Assembly: GCF_022568815.1 (NCBI RefSeq)
Contig: NZ_JAKZHX010000011.1
Location: forward strand, 62,001-126,000
Direction: 5' to 3'
Source: Undibacterium paludis
GTDB taxonomy: Bacteria; Pseudomonadota; Gammaproteobacteria; Burkholderiales; Burkholderiaceae_D
Length of the DNA: 64,000 nt
Numbering within the stretch: position 1 is the first letter of the stretch; each line of letters starts with the position of its first letter. A program made the position numbers and the translations under genes. Positions 26,912 to 36,182 of this stretch are shown here, in pieces. Under the pieces are notes generated by a model. The model saw nothing but the letters and a program-made list of their open reading frames with translations. It was not told the DNA's origin and did no database searches.

Positions 26912-27523
26912 CTACTCGCCGTTCTTTGCAACCGCTTTTTGATACGCCGGGCGCGCTTCGACCATGGCGACAAAACGGCTCAGGTTGGGAAATGCATCCG
27001 GTCCGGCGCCGCGTACGCCAGCCTGGGCAACGAAGGACAGTTGAATATCTGCACCGGTCAGGCTGTTGCCGACGAAATAATCACGGCCTTCGAGTTCCCT
27101 GTTCAGGTAACCAAGATGATTGGCGATCTCGCCATTGATGCGTGGGTGCAAAGGTGCACCGGCTTCGCCAAGGCGGCTGACATACAGCTTCAACAGCAAA
27201 GGCAGCATGGCCGAACCTTCGGCATAGTGCAGGAATTGTACGTAGCGGTTGTAATCTGTGCTGTCAGTGGCAGGTGCAAAGCGGCCTTTGCCGTAAGTGC
27301 GCAACAGGTAGTCAATAATTGCGCCCGACTCTATCAGCACCTGCTCACCATCACGGACGACCGGGGCCTTGCCCAGCGGGTGGATTTTTTGCAGTTCAGG
27401 CGGCGCCAGGCGGGTTTTGGGGTCGCGATCGTAAGAGATGACGGTGTAATCCAACTCTAGTTCTTCCAGTAACCAGGTGATGCGACGTGAGCGTGATTCT
27501 TTTAAGTGGTGGACTTCTATCAT
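26912..27523 (-). CDS. Glutathione S-transferase
   Basis: 203 residues: a thioredoxin-like N-domain (about 1-80, with HHLKESRSRRITWLLEE and the GKAPVVRDGE...LIESGAIIDYL glutathione site including cis-Pro and Glu-Ser) and a helical C-domain (NSLTGADIQLSF). The enzyme conjugates or reduces with glutathione; the substrate is not predictable. The gene ends 66 bases before the retron RNA on the same strand and is probably unrelated to it. Confidence 0.92.
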   Translation of the reverse strand: MIEVHHLKESRSRRITWLLEELELDYTVISYDRDPKTRLAPPELQKIHPLGKAPVVRDGEQVLIESGAIIDYLLRTYGKGRFAPATDSTDYNRYVQFLHYAEGSAMLPLLLKLYVSRLGEAGAPLHPRINGEIANHLGYLNRELEGRDYFVGNSLTGADIQLSFVAQAGVRGAGPDAFPNLSRFVAMVEARPAYQKAVAKNGE

Positions 27524-27599
27524 GATAATACCTCCGGTATTGTTAGCGGACTATTATGCCCATGTTCTGTAATTTTAGTTTTCTGCGCAGTTGACTAGA

Positions 27600-28295
27600 C
27601 TATTGCGGCGCGGTGTCAAGAATGCATGCCGTTGTCTCGGTGGCACTAAATGGATATTTAAGCTCGGCTGCTTGTTCCATTTGTCTTTTTATACTATTGG
27701 AATCAATTGACTTGGATGCAAATTTTAGATTATCGAGTTCGTCCCGTACGATAAGGTAGTCGCGGTCATGCGAAGTATCATATTGTTTTCTGCAAATCGT
27801 TCTGCCTGATTTGAAGTGATAACGCAGTATGGTAGTGGTTTGATCCAAAGACCGACGTTTTGCCCTGGTCTTGACACGTATGTCATGCGACGCTACTAAC
27901 TCCTTCAATTTGTCAGTGTCAGCTGTATCAAGAATGCCTATAACTTCAAAGCGCTTTCCTGAGTTCATTTGATCAAAACGAAAACGATAGAAATGACCAT
28001 CATCCATTGATAACAGGGTGTCAGTACGTTCTCCGTAAGGAAAAAATGGATTGGAATAACTTATTTCTATTGCATCCACCACGTCGCCAGGTGCTAACTG
28101 TAGCGCTTTTGGATGCCAATGGCTGGTGTACCACGGCTCTTCACATTGCCAAATTGCGCCCATGAAATAGGCAATGCTACAGATGAAGAGCGTCATGAAC
28201 CACAAAGACATGCCTGCATGACTGCAAAATGGCGTATGAAAGTCTTGGTTAGTCGCGGAAGTCAAAGGGTTCTCAATATTTTTGTCGTCGACCAC
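27600..28295 (-). CDS. Unknown protein with one membrane helix
   Basis: 231 residues from a GTG start; an ATG at 28211 (MSLWFM) is an alternative. One membrane helix (about 29-48) is followed by a soluble beta-rich region with basic segments (KTRAKRRSLDQ) and no motif I recognise. It stands alone, divergent from the PhoD gene, and looks AT-richer than its neighbours. It could be recently acquired; that is inference. Confidence 0.55.
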   Translation of the reverse strand: MVDDKNIENPLTSATNQDFHTPFCSHAGMSLWFMTLFICSIAYFMGAIWQCEEPWYTSHWHPKALQLAPGDVVDAIEISYSNPFFPYGERTDTLLSMDDGHFYRFRFDQMNSGKRFEVIGILDTADTDKLKELVASHDIRVKTRAKRRSLDQTTTILRYHFKSGRTICRKQYDTSHDRDYLIVRDELDNLKFASKSIDSNSIKRQMEQAAELKYPFSATETTACILDTAPQ

Positions 28296-28450
28296 GTGCT
28301 AGTGGCTGGTGTGCGGATTTGTCTCAGTCTTTAACAATATAGGGATGAATTAGAGTGGTGCTACTAAATTAGGTGCATGCAAATTCTCTTGCCGTCACAC
28401 CAATGACACATCAAATCAATAGACTCATCGATTTTTGGGGAAGATGGCAT

Positions 28451-30178
28451 ATGGAAAAGAAAGATAGAAGCGAGCAATTGATGGACTCACCCACGCCTGC
28501 CAATACAGGTCGCCGTGGTTTTGTCATCAAGATGTCCTCCGTTGCTGCCGTCATGGCATCGGGTGGTGTGCTGACTGCTTGCGGTGGATCATCCCCAGTC
28601 TTGAATGGTGAGATGGCAGCTTTCAATTATGGTGTCGCCAGCGGTGATCCTTTATCTGATCGCATTATTTTGTGGACCCATGCCAAGATTTCGACCGATG
28701 CCAGTGTCGACCTGACCTGGCAAATGGCGGCGGATGCGAGTTTTGCCAGCGTGCTGTTCTCAGGCAAGGTGACGACCAGCGCGGCGACAGGTTTTACCGC
28801 CAAGGTCGATGCTACGGGCTTGGCCGCCAATACCGAATATTATTATCGCTTTGTCGCGCCCAATAACAGCATTTCACCTGTGGGGCGCACCCGTACCCTG
28901 CCCGTTGGCAACGTGGACCAGGTCAAGCTGGCGGTATTTTCTTGTAGTGATTATCCGGCCGGTTACTTCAATGCCTATGACAGTGCGGTGTCATCCGGCG
29001 CGCAGTTTGCCCTGCATCTGGGTGACTATATCTATGAATACAAAGATGGCGTCTTCCCTCCGGTGGCTGCACAGGTGGCGGGCCGGGTGTCTGCACCTGC
29101 CAGCGAAATCGTCACCGTCGCCGATTATCGTGCGCGCCATGCCCTGCACAAGGCCGACCCTTACCTGAAAGCCCTGCATGCCCGCATGCCCATGATCGCC
29201 ATCTGGGATGATCATGAATTTGCCAATAATGCCTGGATGGACAATGCTGAAAATCATAATCCGGCGACCCAGGGTACATGGGCAGCGCGCAAGGCTGCAG
29301 CCAGCCAGGTCTATCATGAATGGATGCCGATACGTACACCGGATACCAGCAACCTGCTGAAGATTTACCGTTCGTTTGACTTTGGCAATCTGCTGTCACT
29401 GCACATGCTTGACACCCGCATCATCGGTCGTGAACAGGCGCCGGACCGCACGCTTGATGCGCAGGGCCGTGACATTGCCGATCCCAAATTCCTGCCGTAT
29501 GCCTTCAACAAGAACAAGCAATTGCTCGGTACTACCCAGCAGGCATGGCTGGATGCGCAGATGACGACATCAAAAGCGACCTGGCAGGTCCTGGGCAACC
29601 AGACCGTGATGGGGCGTGTGCAATTACCTGTATCTGTGCTGTCCACCAATCTGAGTGCAGAATCGGTGACTGCCTACCTGACAGCCAAGGCCACGCCGGC
29701 AGCTGCACAAACACAGACACAAAAAGATTTGCTCGATCCAGCCAAAAATCCAAAAATATCGTACAACTTCGATAACTGGGAAGGCTATCCGAATGCCCGC
29801 GATGCCGTGTTCAATTCCGCGGCTAAACTGAAAGCGGCGGGCAAGAAATTCCTGGTCCTGTCCGGCGACAGCCATAATGCCTGGTTCAACAAACTGACAC
29901 TGCCAGATGGCACGCAGGTTGGTGCAGAATTTGCCGGCATGTCGGTGACCTCCGGCGGTTTTGAAAGCGTTTTCCCGCCTGCTGTCGTGCCACCGGCAAC
30001 ACTGGCCGGCACCATCAAGGCCCTGGTCGATGACATCATGTATATTGACACTTACCGCCGTGGCTATATGCTGATCACCGTGACGCCGGCGCAGGCCAAG
30101 GGCGAGTATGTGTACGTCAGCACCGTGACCAGTTCCAGCTATACCACCAGTACGGATACCTTCAGCTACGCAGGATAA
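28451..30178 (+). CDS. phoD: PhoD-family alkaline phosphatase, Tat-exported
   Basis: PhoD enzymes are Fe/Ca-dependent phosphodi- and monoesterases. The 575 residues open with a twin-arginine signal (TGRRGFVIKMSS) and LTACGG, again a possible lipobox. A fibronectin-like N-domain (GVASGDPLSDRIILWTHAK) is followed by the metallophosphatase core: FSCSDYPAGYFNAY, HLGDYIYEY, MIAIWDDHEFANNAW and LVLSGDSHNAWF hold the metal ligands. I chose the ATG at 28451; upstream in-frame codons add unrelated residues. It and the PhoX-like protein give two exported phosphatases for organic phosphate use. Confidence 0.9.
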   Translation: MEKKDRSEQLMDSPTPANTGRRGFVIKMSSVAAVMASGGVLTACGGSSPVLNGEMAAFNYGVASGDPLSDRIILWTHAKISTDASVDLTWQMAADASFASVLFSGKVTTSAATGFTAKVDATGLAANTEYYYRFVAPNNSISPVGRTRTLPVGNVDQVKLAVFSCSDYPAGYFNAYDSAVSSGAQFALHLGDYIYEYKDGVFPPVAAQVAGRVSAPASEIVTVADYRARHALHKADPYLKALHARMPMIAIWDDHEFANNAWMDNAENHNPATQGTWAARKAAASQVYHEWMPIRTPDTSNLLKIYRSFDFGNLLSLHMLDTRIIGREQAPDRTLDAQGRDIADPKFLPYAFNKNKQLLGTTQQAWLDAQMTTSKATWQVLGNQTVMGRVQLPVSVLSTNLSAESVTAYLTAKATPAAAQTQTQKDLLDPAKNPKISYNFDNWEGYPNARDAVFNSAAKLKAAGKKFLVLSGDSHNAWFNKLTLPDGTQVGAEFAGMSVTSGGFESVFPPAVVPPATLAGTIKALVDDIMYIDTYRRGYMLITVTPAQAKGEYVYVSTVTSSSYTTSTDTFSYAG

Positions 30179-30212
30179 TGTGTTTGAGTGTGTGGTGCCT
30201 TATTACTACACA

Positions 30213-30689
30213 CTACCTGTTGTTACTGGTGACGGTGTATTCCATTGCCAGCACGTTCTGGTCAGAGTCAGACGCTACTTCAACAAAGCCCATCTGGCGG
30301 TACAGATTCTGTGCCGCCGGGTTGTCGCGATAGACACGCAGGCTGGCAATGGACCGGCCAGTATGACTCAGTGCTGTGCTGAGCAGGCCTTCGCATAAAA
30401 TCCTGCCATAACCCATGCCGCGTGATGAAGGGGAAACAATGATGCGGCCAAGGTGCACACGTTGTGCATCGCGTTGCCAGTATTGTGCAAAACCCAGCGT
30501 TGCGTCAGTAGCATCTGTCAGCACCATTGCGTTTGAACCAGGTTTTTCCAGCAGGTGCGGCAGCGCCCGAATATCGAAAGGATAGGCCAGTTGCGGCCCT
30601 GCCCAGCGGGCACAGGACGCGGCATCGCTGATCCAGGAAGCGATGACCGCATAATCGCCGGCTCTTGCCAGTCGCAGTGTCGTGTTCAT
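30213..30689 (-). CDS. GNAT-family N-acetyltransferase
   Basis: 158 residues with the acetyl-CoA-binding region (GRIIVSPSSRGMGYGRILCEGLL) and the C-terminal LRVYRDNPAAQNLYRQMGF motif typical of GNAT enzymes. GAGG precedes the ATG at 30689 by about 8 bases; a longer frame to 30806 lacks this. Substrate unknown. It stands alone, divergent from the EamA transporter gene. Confidence 0.88.
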   Translation of the reverse strand: MNTTLRLARAGDYAVIASWISDAASCARWAGPQLAYPFDIRALPHLLEKPGSNAMVLTDATDATLGFAQYWQRDAQRVHLGRIIVSPSSRGMGYGRILCEGLLSTALSHTGRSIASLRVYRDNPAAQNLYRQMGFVEVASDSDQNVLAMEYTVTSNNR

Positions 30690-30873
30690 ATAAAAACCTC
30701 GTGAAATGACACGCATCATTATGGCATGAGCCACAGCGAATATCTGCAGCGATTCATCGTCAGCCAGGCGACGGTAGTTTTTTGTGCAGACATGTGGTGC
30801 TGGCATTTTCCGTGTAAAATTACCGCGGAAATTTCAATTATGAAGCACTTCACTTGTCCGTATTGCTGAATCC

Positions 30874-31725
30874 ATGTCCACTCTGGTCGTTGCCGTCGTC
30901 CTGTTTGCCGCCTTTTTGCATGCCGCATGGAATGCGGTCGTCAAGGTTGGCGAGAACAAGTTTTTTAATACGGTGCTGGTGACCAGTGGAGCCGGTCTGG
31001 TGTGTGCACTGTTACTACCCTTCGTGCCACAGCCTCATGGCAGCAGCTATGTGTATCTGCTGGGCTCGGTGGCTTTACAGGTCGTCTATTTCTACCTGCT
31101 GGCTGCAGCTTACCGGCATGGTGACATGAGTCAGGCTTATCCGCTCATGCGTGGTACGGCGCCCCTGCTGGTTGCCCTTGCCAGCGGCAGCCTGATCGGC
31201 GAAAGCCTGCCCCTGTTGCGCTGGGTGGGGCTGGCGATGCTGGTTGGCGGCATCGCCGGTATCAGCCTGTTTGATCAGACGACACGGCAAGCACAGGGCA
31301 GAGGTTTGTCCAGCCGTGGCTTTGCCTTGCTCAATGCCTGTTTTATTGCTGGCTATACGGTGGTTGATGGCATAGGCGTACGCAAGTCAGGTGCGCCTGC
31401 TGCCTATACCATGTGGATATTCCTGTTGACGGCAATAGTCTTGTTACTGGCCATCCTCTTCACTGACAGACAGGTGTTTTTCCGCTATATCAAAGGCAAG
31501 TATATGCTGGGTGTGGCTGGCGGCACAGCTTCTGTCGCTTCCTATGGTCTGGCATTATGGGCGATGACGCTGGCGCCCGTGGCGACGGTGGCGGCATTGC
31601 GCGAAACGTCCATCCTGTTTGCAACAGCGATTGCTGCCTGGCTTTTGCATGAAAAAATATCTGCCCGTCGCATGCTGGCGATTCTGCTTGCAGTGGCAGG
31701 TGCTGTCGTCATACGCTATACCTGA
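30874..31725 (+). CDS. EamA/DMT-superfamily transporter
   Basis: 283 residues with ten predicted membrane helices in two EamA repeats (about 3-135 and 147-283). AYPLMRGTAPLLVALAS and ALRETSILFATAIAAWLLHEK mark the ends of the repeats. Members export amino acids or other metabolites across the inner membrane. No neighbouring gene points to a substrate. Confidence 0.88.
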   Translation: MSTLVVAVVLFAAFLHAAWNAVVKVGENKFFNTVLVTSGAGLVCALLLPFVPQPHGSSYVYLLGSVALQVVYFYLLAAAYRHGDMSQAYPLMRGTAPLLVALASGSLIGESLPLLRWVGLAMLVGGIAGISLFDQTTRQAQGRGLSSRGFALLNACFIAGYTVVDGIGVRKSGAPAAYTMWIFLLTAIVLLLAILFTDRQVFFRYIKGKYMLGVAGGTASVASYGLALWAMTLAPVATVAALRETSILFATAIAAWLLHEKISARRMLAILLAVAGAVVIRYT

Positions 31726-31738
31726 TTTGGATTCTGGC

Positions 31739-32308
31739 TTATTCCTTGATCGCTTCGACACTGAAGGACAGGGTCACTTCATCGCTGACAAAGGGTACAT
31801 AGCGTCCCACGCCAAAGTCACTGCGCAATATCTTTGTTGAACCGTTCGCACCGCAGGCACGTTTCAGGTACAGGATCATGAAGCGGCATTCAAACTGGGT
31901 GATATCGACAGTCACCTTGCGCGTGACATCCTTGATGGTCAAATCACCTTCCACCTGTACCAGTTTATCTTCATTGAAAACCATCCTGTTCGACTGAAAA
32001 GAAATCTTCGGGTATTTCTCTACATTGAAAAAATTTGCCGAGCGCAAGATGTTGTTAAACGTATCTGAACCGGTATTGATGGATTCAGCCTCAATAGAAA
32101 TCTGCAGGCTGCCGCTCTTGTTGTCCATGTCTAGCTCTATCACGCCGCTATTCTTGTCGAAGCGGCCGCGTTGCAAGGACAGACCCCAGTGCCTGTATTC
32201 AAAATTGCTGTAAGTATGTTCCTGGTCAACGATATAACGGTCTGCCGCCTGTGCCGAGAAGGGCAGGGATGATAACAGGAACAGCAGGCAGATAAGAATT
32301 CTTGGCAT
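31739..32308 (-). CDS. YceI-family periplasmic lipid-binding-like protein
   Basis: 189 residues with a signal peptide cut near FSAQAA, then the YceI beta-barrel: YIVDQEHTYSNFEYRHWGLS, ESINTGSDTFNNILRSANFFNVEKYP and VEGDLTIKDVTRKVTV are typical. The family binds polyisoprenoids or similar lipids in the periplasm. FECRFMILYLKRACG adds two cysteines that could form a disulfide. The ATG at 32308 is preferred; a GTG four codons earlier is possible. Confidence 0.9.
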   Translation of the reverse strand: MPRILICLLFLLSSLPFSAQAADRYIVDQEHTYSNFEYRHWGLSLQRGRFDKNSGVIELDMDNKSGSLQISIEAESINTGSDTFNNILRSANFFNVEKYPKISFQSNRMVFNEDKLVQVEGDLTIKDVTRKVTVDITQFECRFMILYLKRACGANGSTKILRSDFGVGRYVPFVSDEVTLSFSVEAIKE

Positions 32309-32326
32309 GGTAATGCTCACAATGCA

Positions 32327-32364
32327 AATGGCGGTAAAGCATCTTATGCTGTTACCGCCATTTG
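32327..32364. terminator. Hairpin terminator after the exported methyltransferase gene
   Basis: AAATGGCGGTAA pairs with TTACCGCCATTT, with a further AGCAT/ATGCT inner stem. It lies between the methyltransferase stop at 32389 and the YceI gene on the same strand. Confidence 0.8.
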
Positions 32365-32388
32365 TACCAGTACTGCTGGCTTCAGTGG

Positions 32389-33183
32389 TCAGGATTTGAC
32401 GAACTTCAGTGTCATCCTGTCGCTTTCCCCTATGGCTTCATACTTTGCCTTGTCCTTATCCTTGTTGGCGTATGTCGGCGGCAGTGCCCAGACGCCGTTT
32501 TCATGATCGGCTGTGTCCTTGGGGTTGGCATTGATTTCAGATTTTGCCGCCAGCTTGAAGCCCACGCTTTCTGCCAGCTTGATGACATAGCTTTCATGGA
32601 CATAGCCAGTGCTGGCTTTTTCATCCTGTGTCTTCGATGCGGGCAGGCGATGTTCAACCACACCGAATACGCCGCCTGGTTTCAGGGTGTCATACACGTT
32701 CTGGAACAGGGCTTTCATGGCCGGTTCGCCGTTACCCATCCAGTTATGGATGTTCCTGAAAGTCAGCACCATGTCGGCACTACCTTTGGCCGCATAGCTG
32801 AGCTTGGCAGGTGGTTCAAACACACCCATCTGCACTTTGCCATAGACCGCTGGCGTAGCGTCCAGTTTTTGCTTGAAACGCTCGGCTCCCTTGCTGGTGG
32901 CCGGATCAGGCAGGGCCGCGATCAATTTGCCGTTGTCGCGCAGGTAGGGGGCAAGCACTTCCGTGTACCAGCCGCCGCCGGGGGACAGCTCAACCACGGT
33001 CATCGTTGGTTTGATGCCAAAGAAACTCAGGGTTTCATAGGGGTGGCGGGCGCCGTCGCGGGCTACATTGGCCGGGGTGCGCTGTGCACCGGCCAGTGCC
33101 GCCTTCAGGGCGTCATCGGCCAGGGCAGCCTGGCTGGCAGCGATACCGGTGATCAAACTCATGGCGAGCAATATTTTTTTCAT
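32389..33183 (-). CDS. Exported class I SAM-dependent methyltransferase-like protein
   Basis: 264 residues. A clear signal peptide (KKILLAMSLITGIAASQAAL, cut near ALADD) precedes a Rossmann methyltransferase fold: VVELSPGGGWYTEVLAPYL resembles motif I (AdoMet site), then DMVLTFRNIHNWM and LKPGGVFGVVEHR. It matches the predicted methyltransferase group COG4798 as I recall it. Export is odd because AdoMet is cytoplasmic, so the protein may act on another ligand. It stands alone, between an XRE regulator gene and its own terminator. Confidence 0.85.
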   Translation of the reverse strand: MKKILLAMSLITGIAASQAALADDALKAALAGAQRTPANVARDGARHPYETLSFFGIKPTMTVVELSPGGGWYTEVLAPYLRDNGKLIAALPDPATSKGAERFKQKLDATPAVYGKVQMGVFEPPAKLSYAAKGSADMVLTFRNIHNWMGNGEPAMKALFQNVYDTLKPGGVFGVVEHRLPASKTQDEKASTGYVHESYVIKLAESVGFKLAAKSEINANPKDTADHENGVWALPPTYANKDKDKAKYEAIGESDRMTLKFVKS

Positions 33184-33315
33184 ACCGAGTCTCCTTGGAA
33201 AAAACGATTTGACTGGCTGGTTTTGATAACGTTCCCGCCAGACTGGATTTGTTTATCATGCAGCGCATCATAAAGGTTTTTGTGTTTTCCTGTTTTTGGA
33301 CTGTGACGGGTATGA

Positions 33316-33552
33316 CTACTCCATGGCTTCATCGTCGATGCTTTGGCCATCGTTGACCCACTCCATGATGTCGCCGGGCTGGCATGCCAGGTATTCGCAG
33401 ATTTTTTCCAGTGTGGAAAAACGTATGCCTTTGACCTTGCCTGATTTGAGCAGGGACAGGTTTTGTTCGGTAATGCCGACAAACTGCGCCAGTTCCTTGG
33501 ATTTGACTTTGCGTCTGGCCAGCATGACGTCGAGATTGATCATGATGGACAT
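33316..33552 (-). CDS. XRE-family small helix-turn-helix regulator (YozG-like)
   Basis: 78 residues: VKSKELAQFVGITEQNLSLLKSGK is a Cro/CI helix-turn-helix, and CEYLACQPGDIMEWV is the typical end of YozG-type regulators. Its start overlaps the stop of the DUF2975 gene (TGATG), so the two form an operon. This pairing of XRE and DUF2975 genes is common in bacteria; the pair probably controls its own expression. Confidence 0.88.
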   Translation of the reverse strand: MSIMINLDVMLARRKVKSKELAQFVGITEQNLSLLKSGKVKGIRFSTLEKICEYLACQPGDIMEWVNDGQSIDDEAME

Positions 33553-34100
33553 CAGATGAAGCCCTCATTCTCTTCTGCCAGTTTGCGGCCTTCATGCATC
33601 ATGCCTGTCAGCAGGTAAAACACCAGGCAGACCAGCAGCAGGATGAACTCTTCAGAATTGACAGAAAAGCTGATTTTCTGTCCCTGGCTGCCCGGCAGGA
33701 TGGAAAACAGCAGGCCACGGACCGGCAATTCGATGATGCCCAGCAAGCCGGACAGCGCCAGGCCACCGGCAAAACCTTGCAGACGGCTGATGTTCTCAAA
33801 AGAAAAGATTGCCCTGGGTGTCTCTGCCCTGATCATGGCTGCCAGCAGGCGATCAAGCCGCCACAGGCCATACAGCATGGCACATACCGCTGGCAGGCTC
33901 AATAGCGCACCTGCCAGCCATTGCTGCGCAGACAAATCCTGCAAATGATGGCCTTCCATACCCCTGGCGCTGAAATGCATGACGACAGGACCAAACTGTG
34001 GTGTGAGATCACTCCAGGCCAGGACAAAATACAGGACTTGCAATACAGCACATGGCAAAAGCAGCAGCCGCAACAGGCGGCACAGGGCAACTATCTTCAT
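33552..34100 (-). CDS. DUF2975 family membrane protein
   Basis: 182 residues with four membrane helices, matching DUF2975 in layout (SFENISRLQGFAGGLALSG; the C-terminal LLVCLVFYLLTGMMHEGRKLAEENEGFI region). Function is unknown. It is the first gene of a two-gene operon with the XRE regulator, which may sense through it. Confidence 0.8.
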   Translation of the reverse strand: MKIVALCRLLRLLLLPCAVLQVLYFVLAWSDLTPQFGPVVMHFSARGMEGHHLQDLSAQQWLAGALLSLPAVCAMLYGLWRLDRLLAAMIRAETPRAIFSFENISRLQGFAGGLALSGLLGIIELPVRGLLFSILPGSQGQKISFSVNSEEFILLLVCLVFYLLTGMMHEGRKLAEENEGFI

Positions 34101-34223
34101 AAATGTTTATTTAAGGATGATAAATTATCGTTTTACAGTAAGTTATTTCTGTTATAGTTGAATTGTAATTGATCTTTGCGAGAAGTTTGTGTGAAGTTTT
34201 ATGAATACTGGACGGGGGAAAGT

Positions 34224-35081
34224 ATGCGTAGCAAATGGAATTTATTATTGATTGCTCTGATGTCAACCTGCCTGACAGCCTGTGTCAGCATGCAGGTGGA
34301 TGAGGCCAATTTCATTCATCCTGACAGCAAATCAGGCTATAAAGTCGCACACCGTTTTGATGAGGCGGCATTGCAGCGTGTCACTCCCGGCGCGGTCTTG
34401 CAGGAGCAACTGATCAGCATAGACAAGGATCTTGAATTGCATGGTGTTTCTGTACGGCAGAACGGGGCTGCCATAACGGTATTGTATTTTGGTGGCAATA
34501 TGTATCATCTCGATGATGGTGCCCCTTACCTTGTAAAAGCGATTACTTCCTGCGGCGCCAATTTGATCAGCTTTGATTATCGTGGCTATGGCCGCAGCAG
34601 CGGCAAGCCATCGGTCAGCAATATGCAGGAAGACGCCCTGCGTATCTATGATGCCGTCAGGGAACAGGTCAGTGGCAAGCTGATTGTGCATGGACAATCG
34701 CTTGGTAGTTTCATTGCCGGCTACGTGGCGCAGCAACGCAAGCTTGATGGCCTGGTGCTGGAATCAACCGCCACCAATGCCTATGACTGGGCAGTAGCAA
34801 ATACCCCCTGGTATGCCAAACCTTTCATCGACATAGAATTGAGCCCTGCACTGCAGAATATCGATAATGCCAAAGCCGTATCAGATTACCGTGGCCATGG
34901 CCTGGTGTTGGCTGGTGACCGTGACAAGGTCACGCCGATGGAGCTGGGGCAAAAAGTCTATCAGTCCATTCCTTCAGCCAGCAAGCACCTGTTTGTCAGT
35001 AGTGGCGGTGACCACAATGGCCTGTTGCGACGTCCGGACATCATGGATGCCTACTGCGCTTTTGTGAAGAGTGTGAAATAA
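34224..35081 (+). CDS. Lipoprotein alpha/beta hydrolase
   Basis: 286 residues with a lipoprotein signal (LIALMSTCLTAC, lipobox LTAC). The alpha/beta-hydrolase fold shows YFGGNMYHL (oxyanion region), SFDYRGYGRSSGKPS and the nucleophile elbow GQSLGSF. The acid and base are probably Asp in LAGDRDKVTP and His in SSGGDHNGLL. GGGGGAAAGT precedes the ATG at 34224; longer frames lack this. A serine esterase or peptidase on the periplasmic side is likely. Substrate unknown. Confidence 0.87.
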   Translation: MRSKWNLLLIALMSTCLTACVSMQVDEANFIHPDSKSGYKVAHRFDEAALQRVTPGAVLQEQLISIDKDLELHGVSVRQNGAAITVLYFGGNMYHLDDGAPYLVKAITSCGANLISFDYRGYGRSSGKPSVSNMQEDALRIYDAVREQVSGKLIVHGQSLGSFIAGYVAQQRKLDGLVLESTATNAYDWAVANTPWYAKPFIDIELSPALQNIDNAKAVSDYRGHGLVLAGDRDKVTPMELGQKVYQSIPSASKHLFVSSGGDHNGLLRRPDIMDAYCAFVKSVK

Positions 35082-35236
35082 GGTAAGTTTCGCCTGGATG
35101 AACGCCTGTTTCTCTGGAGAGCATACCTCGGTATGCTTGCAATTGAGTGGCCAAAGCCTCAGACTTGTCGGGATCAGAGTGCCTGATCTTGTAAGGTTTT
35201 AAAACTTGCGTTCGGGTTATTTTTCCTTAAAGGTAA
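35082..35236. other. Intergenic hairpin cluster after the lipoprotein hydrolase gene
   Basis: Two dyads lie here. AGCATACC-TC-GGTATGCT (35120-35137) is a perfect 8-base inverted repeat with a 2-base spacer, of the same form as the centres of the long palindromic repeats. GATCAG-AGTGC-CTGATC (35172-35188) is a small hairpin that could end transcription, though its T tract is poor. No gene is visible. Confidence 0.55.
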
Positions 35237-35341
35237 TAGGACTTACGCAAAATTGCCCCAGCAAGGCGCTGCGACGAAGACAGTACTATATAGTACGGCT
35301 AGGAGCCGCAACGCAGCTGGGGCGGTTTTGCGTAAGTCCTA
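35237..35341. repeat. 105-bp palindromic intergenic repeat (element B)
   Basis: The 26-base arms (left begins TAGGACTTACGCAAAATTGC) are complementary except for two T/G wobbles. The centre is the 14-base perfect palindrome GTACTATATAGTAC (35283-35296). RNA from either strand would fold as one long hairpin. No transposase is present. Confidence 0.85.
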
Positions 35342-35395
35342 GGTAAATTACCATTACTACCAGGCAGTCCTTCAGCCGACTCACACCGACATTTC

Positions 35396-35602
35396 ATGAA
35401 AAAAATCTCAATACTGGCATTTGCCTTGATGCTCCCTCTTGTCAGTAACGCACAAACCTCGGTTTTTCGCTGCGAAGTTGATGGCCGCGTCGTCTGGTCT
35501 GATCAGCCCTGCAAAACCAAGGGCAAGGTGGTCAAGGTGCGGAAGTTGAGCACAGATTCTGCCAGCACACCCAAATCAGAACCGGCAAAACCCAAATCAT
35601 GA
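35396..35602 (+). CDS. Small secreted DUF4124-like protein
   Basis: 68 residues: a signal peptide cut after SNAQ, then FRCEVDGRVVWSDQPCKTKG with two cysteines, like the DUF4124 core (usually YRC-x-D-x-x-G-x-x-x-YSDxPC). A Ser/Pro/Lys tail follows. Function is unknown. It stands alone. Confidence 0.75.
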   Translation: MKKISILAFALMLPLVSNAQTSVFRCEVDGRVVWSDQPCKTKGKVVKVRKLSTDSASTPKSEPAKPKS

Positions 35603-35743
35603 TGGCTTACAGCAATTTGTACATAAAGCAGTTTTTTTATGCAAATAGTGCAGTCTGACTGACATTTTGTACAAAATGGCTTTGAGGCGGATCGTGGATT
35701 CGGTTACATTTTCTGATGTGTACTGAGTTCCTGTCTGCCCATT

Positions 35744-36166
35744 ATGAATGATACTGATCGCCAACTCCTTTCCCTGCTCAGGGATGATGCACGCATATCG
35801 GTGACCGAGTTGGCGCGCATATTGCGACTGTCACGTGCCACGGTACAGAGCCGCATCAGCAAACTCGAAGAAACAGGTGTGATCACAGGTTACACTGTCA
35901 AACTCAAACCCTCCAGCGAGGCGCACAGAATACGTGCGTGGACCAGCATTGCCGTGGAAGGCAACAAGGCTGCTGCCGTGATCAAGGCCCTGCGTGGTGA
36001 GCCCGGTGTCGCGGCTTTGCATACTACTAATGGCAGATGGGATATTGCAGCAGAATTGCGCGCCGATAACCTGGAATTGTTTGACCAGGTGCTGGGGCGC
36101 ATACGCAAGATAGATGGTATCGCCAATACTGAAACCAGTATCCTGCTGTCTACCCATAAGGTTTGA
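35744..36166 (+). CDS. Lrp/AsnC-family transcriptional regulator
   Basis: 140 residues: helix-turn-helix (RISVTELARILRLSRATVQSRISKLEE) then GVITGYTVKL and a RAM/AsnC effector domain. Such regulators bind amino acids as octamers. It converges on the CtlX-type hydrolase gene, whose 3' end lies 16 bases away, so a link to arginine or citrulline metabolism is possible but unproven. Confidence 0.92.
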   Translation: MNDTDRQLLSLLRDDARISVTELARILRLSRATVQSRISKLEETGVITGYTVKLKPSSEAHRIRAWTSIAVEGNKAAAVIKALRGEPGVAALHTTNGRWDIAAELRADNLELFDQVLGRIRKIDGIANTETSILLSTHKV

Positions 36167-36182
36167 AACATTTTCTGTTTTT

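Noticed and set aside
26912..27523. Glutathione S-transferase as the retron effector
   Set aside because: It is a normal-length enzyme with intact motifs and a separate reading unit; no known retron type uses it to my knowledge.
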